Shown piece after piece: positions 58,687 through 64,000 of a DNA stretch of 64,000 nucleotides. Position 1 is the first letter of the stretch. Every line of letters starts with the position of its first letter. The stretch is from Symsagittifera roscoffensis (Eukaryota; Xenacoelomorpha; Acoela; Convolutidae): assembly GCF_963678635.1 (NCBI RefSeq), contig NC_087067.1, forward strand, positions 44,953,629-45,017,628, written 5' to 3'. The translations under genes were made by a program, and so were the position numbers. The notes below the pieces were generated by a model. That model was given only the letters and a program-made list of their open reading frames with translations, was not told the DNA's origin and did not search any database.

Positions 58687-61600
58687 AGGCACTGAGTACC
58701 GCATCCAGGCTTCTATTTCCTGGGCTTCGTGGGACTTAAGTTTCTTCGACTTACATTCGAGTAATTTATTTAATTATCTTAGTTTTCCAATCAACTCTAG
58801 AAGAGAATTTATTGTGCTGGTATAAACTATTATTAGATGCCATTGCTAGTTTTCCAATCAACTCTAGAGGCGAATTCATTGTGCTGGTATAAACTATTAT
58901 CAGATGCCATTGCTACTGAAATTTGTAATTTCATTCGAGGACCCTTTGAACAAGCTCGAAAACTCCTCAGACCCAAAATTCAATATTCTTGAAACCACTT
59001 GGCCGATGTAATTTTGTCACAGCATAGTTCAACCAGCGACATGAATGTTGGTTGATCTTTAGTTAGCAATGTTTTCGGTCCTTTGTTTATTTTTCGGCGA
59101 AATGAGCTTCGGAATGAGGTTTTGTCTCGGCTATTTCACATGGTCAGAAATAGCCTGTCTCAATATCGGACCATTTCACAGTTAACTTCCAATTAAAGCT
59201 AGGCACTGAGTACCGCATCCAGGCTTCTATTTCCTGGGGTTCGTGGGACTAAAGTTTCTTCGACTTACAATGGAGTAAGTTATTTAACTATCTTAGTTTT
59301 CCAATCAACTCTAGAATATAATTTATTGTGCTGGTATAAACTATTATTAGATGCCATTGCTAGTTTTCCAATCAAATCTAGAGGCAAATTCATTGTGCTG
59401 GTATAAACGATTATCAGATGCCATTGCTACTGAAATTTGTAATTTCATTCGAGGACCCTTTGAACAAGCTCGAAAACTCCTCAGACCCAAAATTCAATAT
59501 TCTTGAAACCACTTGGCCGATGTAATTTTGTCACAGCATAGTTCAACCAGCGACATGAATGTTGGTTGATCTTTAGTTAGCAATTTTTTCGGTCCTTTGT
59601 TTATTTTTCGGCGAAATGAGCTTCGGAATGAGCTTTTGTCTCGGCTATTTCAATGTTCAGAAATGGTCAGTCTCAATATCGGACCACTTCAAAGTTAATT
59701 TCCAATTAAAGCTAGGCACTGAGTACCGCATCCAGGCTTCTATTTCCTGGGCTTCGTGGGACTAAAGTTTCTTCGACTTACATTCGAGTAATTTATTTAA
59801 TTATCTTGAATTTCCAATCAACTCTAGAAGATAATTTATTGTGCTGGTATAAACTATTATTAGATGCCATTGCTAGTTTTCCAATCAAATCTAGAGGCGA
59901 ATTCATTGTGCTGGTATAAACTATTATAAGATGTCATTGCTAGTTTTCCAATCAACTCTAGAGGCGAATTCATTGTGCTGGTATATATTATCAGATGCCA
60001 TTGCTACTGAAATTTGTAATTTCATTCGAGGACCCTTTGAACAAGCTCGAAAAATCCTTAAACTCAAAATTCAATATTCTTGAAGCCACTTGGCGGGTGT
60101 AATTTTGTCACAGCATAGTTCAACAAGCGACTTGAATGTTGGTTGATCTATAGTTAGCAATGTTTTCGGTCCTTTGTTTATTTTTCGGCGAAATGAGCTT
60201 CGGAATGAGGTTTTGTCTCGGCTATTTCACATGGTCAGAAATAGTCAGTCTCAAAATCGGGCCATTTCACAGTTAACTTCCAATTAAAGCTAGGCACTGA
60301 GTACCGCATCCAGGCTTCTATTTCCTGGGCTTCGTGGGACTTAAGTTTCTTCGACTTACATTCGAGTAATTTATTTAATTATCTTAGTTTTCCAATCAAC
60401 TCTAGAAGAGAATTTATTGTGCTGGTATAAACTATTATTAGATGCCATTGCTAGTTTTCCAATCAACTCTAGAGGCGAATTCATTGTGCTGGTATAAACT
60501 ATTATCAGATGCCATTGCTACTGAAATTTGTAATTTCATTCGAGGACCCTTTGAACAAGCTCGAAAACTCCTCAGACCCAAAATTCAATATTCTTGAAAC
60601 CACTTGGCCGATGTAATTTTGTCACAGCATAGTTCAACCAGCGACATGAATGTTGGTTGATCTTTAGTTAGCAATGTTTTCGGTCCTTTGTTTATTTTTC
60701 GGCGAAATGAGCTTCGGAATGAGGTTTTGTCTCGGCTATTTCACATGGTCAGAAATAGCCTGTCTCAATATCGGACCATTTCACAGTTAACTTCCAATTA
60801 AAGCTAGGCACTGAGTACCGCATCCAGGCTTCTATTTCCTGGGGTTCGTGGGAATAAAGTTTCTTCGACTTATAATGGAGTAAGTTATTTAACTATCTTA
60901 GTTTTCCAATCAACTCTAGAATATAATTTATTGTGCTGGTATAAACTATTATTAGATGCCATTGCTAGTTTTCCAATCAAATCTAGAGGCAAATTCATTG
61001 TGCTGGTATAAACGATTATCAGATGCCATTGCTACTGAAATTTGTAATTTCATTCGAGGACCCTTTGAACAAGCTCGAAAACTCCTCAGACCCAAAATTC
61101 AATATTCTTGAAACCACTTGGCCGATGTAATTTTGTCACAGCATAGTTCAACCAGCAACATGAATGTTGGTTGATCTTTAGTTAGCAATTTTTTCGGTCC
61201 TTTGTTTATTTTTCGGCGAAATGAGCTTCGGAATGAGCTTTTGTCTCGGCTATTTCAATGTTCAGAAATGGTCAGTCTCAATATCGGACCACTTCAAAGT
61301 TAATTTCCAATTAAAGCTAGGCACTGAGTACCGCATCCAGGCTTCTATTTCCTGGGCTTCGTGGGACTAAAGTTTCTTCGACTTACACTCGAGTAATTTA
61401 TTTAATTATCTTGATTTTCCAATCAACTCTAGAAGATAATTTATTGTGCTGGTATAAACTATTATTAGATGCCATTGCTAGTTTTCCAATCAAATCTAGA
61501 GGCGAATTCATTGTGCTGGTATGAACTATTATTAGATGTCATTGCTAGTTTTCCAATCAACTCTAGAGGCGAATTCATTGTGCTGGTATATATTATCAGA

Positions 61601-61896
61601 TGCCATTGCTACTGAAATTTGTAATTTCATTGGAGGACCCTTTGAACAAGCTCGAAAACTCCTCAAACCCAAAATTCAATATTCTTGAAGCCACTTGGCG
61701 GGTGTAATTTTGTCACAGCATAGTTCAACAAGCGACTTGAAAGTTGGTTGATCTATAGTTAGCAATGTTTTCGGTCCACTGTTTATTTTTCGGCGAAATG
61801 AGCTTCGGAATGAGCTTTTATCTCGGCTATTTCACATGTTCAGAAATGGTCAGTCTCAATATCGGACCATTTCACCGCTATCTTCCAAATAAAGCT
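58687..61896 (+). repeat. Higher-order repeat, period 1605 bp (two copies)
   Basis: Anchors 58687, 59201, 59714, 60292, 60806, 61319 and 61897 give intervals 514, 513, 578, 514, 513, 578. Private variants recur at 1605 bp: CTGGGGTTCGTGGGA (59233 and 60838), GCGACATGAATG (59037 and 60642), AATAGCCTGTCTC and CTACTTCAAAGTTAATTTCC-type changes. This is a three-monomer block copied as a unit. Confidence 0.87.
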
Positions 61897-64000
61897 AGGC
61901 ACTGAGTACCGCATCCAGGCTTCTATCTCCTGGGCTTTGTGGAACTAAAGTTTCTTCGACTTACATTCGAGTAATTTATTTAATTATCTTAGTTTTCCAA
62001 TCAACTCTAGAAGAGAATTTATTGTGCTGGTATATATTATCAGATGCCATTGCTACTGAAATTTGTAATTTCATTGGAGGACCCTTTGAACAAGCTCGAA
62101 AACTCCTTAAACTCAAAATTCAATATTCTTGAAGCCACTTGGCGGGTGTAATTTTGTCACAGCATAGTTCAACAAGCGACTTGAATGTTGGTTGATCTAT
62201 AGTTAGCAATGTTTTCGGTCCTTTGTTTATTTTTCGGCGAAATGAGCTTCGGAATGAGCTTTTATCTCGGCTATTTCACATGTTCAGAAATGGTCAGTCT
62301 CAATATCGGACCATTTCACAGTTAACTTCCAATTAAAGCAAGGCACTGAGTACCGCATCCAGGCTTCTATTTCCTGGGCTTCGTGGGACTAAAGTTTCTT
62401 CGACTTACATTCGAGTAATATATTTAATTATCTTAGTTTTCCAATCAACTTTAGAAGAGAATTTATTGTGCTGGTATAAACTATTATTAGATGCCATGGC
62501 TAGTTTTCCAATCAACTCTAGAGGCTAATTCATTGTGCTGGTATAAACTATTATCAGATGCCATTGCTACTGAAATTTGAAATTTCATTGGAGGACCCTT
62601 TGAACAAGCACGAAAACTCCACAAAACCCAAAATTCTTGAAGCCACTTGGCGGGTGTAATTTTGCCACAGCATAGTTCAACAAGCGACTTGAAAGTTGGT
62701 TGATCTATAGTTAGCAATGTTTTCGGTCCACTGTTTATTTTTCGGCGAAATGAGCTTCGGAATGAGCTTTTGTCTCGGCTATTTCACATGTTCAGAAATG
62801 GTCAGTCTCAATATCGGACCATTTCACAGTTATCTTCCAAATAAAGCTAGGCACTGAGTACCGCATCCAGGCTTCTATTTCCTGGGCTTCGTGGAACTAA
62901 AGTTTCTTCGACTTACATTCGAGTAAATTATTTAATTAACTTAGTTTTCCAATCAACTCTAGAAGAGAATTTATTGTGCTGGTATAGACTATTATTAGAT
63001 GCCCTTGCTACTGAAATTTGTAATTTCATTGGAGGACCCTTTGAACAAGCTCGAAAACTCCTCAAACCCAAAATTCAATATTCTTGAAGCCACTTGGCCG
63101 ATGTAATTTTGTCACAGCATAGTTCAACCAGCGACTTGAATGTTGGTTGATCTTAAGTTATCAATGTTTTCGGTCCTTTGTTTATTTTTCGGCGAAATGA
63201 GCTTCGGAATGAGGTTTTGTCTCGGTTATTTCAGATGGTCAGAAATGGTCAGTCTCAATATCGGACCATTTCACAGTTAACTTCCAATTAAAGCTAGGCA
63301 CTGAATACCGCATCCAGGCTTCTATTTCCTGGGCTTCGTGGGACTAAAGTTTCTTCGACTTACATTCGAGTAATTTATTTAATTATCTTAGTTTTCCAAT
63401 CAACTCTAGAAGAGAATTTATTGTGCTGGTATAAACTATTATTAGATGCCCTTGCTACTGAAATTTGTAATTTCATTGGAGGACCCTTTGAACAAGCTCC
63501 AAAACTCCTCAAACCCAAAATTCAATATTCTTGAAGTTACTTGGCCGATGTAATTTTGTCACAGCATAGTTCAACCAGCGACTTGAATGTTGGTTGATCT
63601 TAAGTTAGCAACGTTTTCGGTCCTTTGTTTATTTTTCGGCGAAATGAGCTTCGGAATGAGCTTTTATCTCGGCTATTTCACATGTTCAGAAATGGTCAGT
63701 CTCAATATCGGACCATTTCACAGTTAACTTCCAATTAAAGCTAGGCACTGAGTACCGCATCCAGGCTTCTATTTCCTGGGCTTCGTGGAACTAAAGTTTC
63801 TTCGACTTACATTCGAGTAATTTATTTAATTATCTTAGTTTTCCAATCAACTCTAGAAGAGAATTTATTGTGCTGGTATAAACTATTATTAGATGCCCTT
63901 GCTACTGAAATTTGTAATTTCATTGGAGGAACCTTTGAACAAGCTCGAAAACTCCTCAAACCCAAAAATCAATATTCTTGAAGCCACTTGGCCGATGTAA

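Larger units (their letters stand above)
50487..64000 (+). repeat. Complex satellite array, about 26 monomers, running off the window
   Basis: Anchor AGGCACTGAGTACCG (with variants) starts at 50518/50591, 51105/51178, 51679, 52190, 52704/52777, 53288, 53802/53875, 54386, 54896, 55477, 55991, 56504, 57018, 57595, 58173, 58687, 59201, 59714, 60292, 60806, 61319, 61897, 62341, 62849, 63296 and 63743. Spacing falls into classes of 444-447, 508-514 and 574-584 bp. Most of this comes from an internal subrepeat of 65-70 bp (TTTTCCAATCAACTCTAGA ... GATGCCATTGCT) present once, twice or three times. In the first third, four monomers instead carry a duplicated 73-bp head that includes the anchor. No continuous ATG-started frame is kept across monomers. 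Confidence 0.97.

Noticed and set aside
1-64000. CRISPR array, phage or bacterial operon
   Set aside because: The repeats are satellites and transposons of eukaryotic type, genes have spliceosomal introns, and the tRNA is eukaryotic.

Overview
The window looks like nuclear DNA of an animal (metazoan). It is AT-rich, protein genes are sparse, one gene is split by GT..AG introns of 66 bp to about 2 kb, and LINE reverse-transcriptase relics and many TIR elements fill the spaces between genes. Five protein-coding genes or gene ends can be supported, plus one tRNA. Plus strand: the 3' part of a phosphatidylinositol-transfer-protein (PITP) domain gene, 5-4520. Minus strand: an SLC26A11-like anion transporter (11646-13679), an unidentified four-exon gene (17584-18993), a Golgi nucleotide-sugar transporter of the SLC35A2/A3 type (21090-22094), a C5orf22/UPF0489 homologue (32445-33668) and a two-exon single-pass membrane protein of unknown family (42994-45064). 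tRNA-Trp(CCA) lies at 47807-47878 on the minus strand. These genes have housekeeping or cell-surface roles and show no operon-like or pathway link to each other. The species cannot be fixed from the sequence.

The rest is mobile DNA. Non-LTR retrotransposon (LINE) copies or pieces are at 8690-10540 (+), 23124-24121 (+), 25240-28210 (-), 29600-31830 (-) and 44515-44700 (+). A MULE-type transposase relic is at 45887-46800 (+). Four TIR families are clear: (i) a roughly 220-bp element with GGCTCTTTTCCAGTT ends, four copies, three with perfect 8-bp target duplications; (ii) a hAT-like element with CAGGGGCGGAT ends and poly-G/poly-C tracts, one intact copy with an 8-bp duplication and several broken or foldback copies; (iii) long foldback elements with TA-CAGTGCTG ends (Tc1/mariner-like), two of them side by side inside a LINE; (iv) a 594-bp element with an interior full of GCGGAATCCGC motifs.

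From about 50487 to the end of the window everything is a complex satellite: about 26 monomers whose lengths fall in discrete classes (about 445, 513 and 578 bp) set by one, two or three copies of an internal 65-70-bp subrepeat. Two higher-order periods, 1098 bp and 1605 bp, can be measured. The array continues beyond the window.

No phage, plasmid, CRISPR or bacterial feature is present. The points most worth checking are the satellite's quantised and higher-order structure, the twin foldback elements that sit exactly in a LINE reading frame, the TIR family with three perfect target duplications, and the two genes of unknown family.
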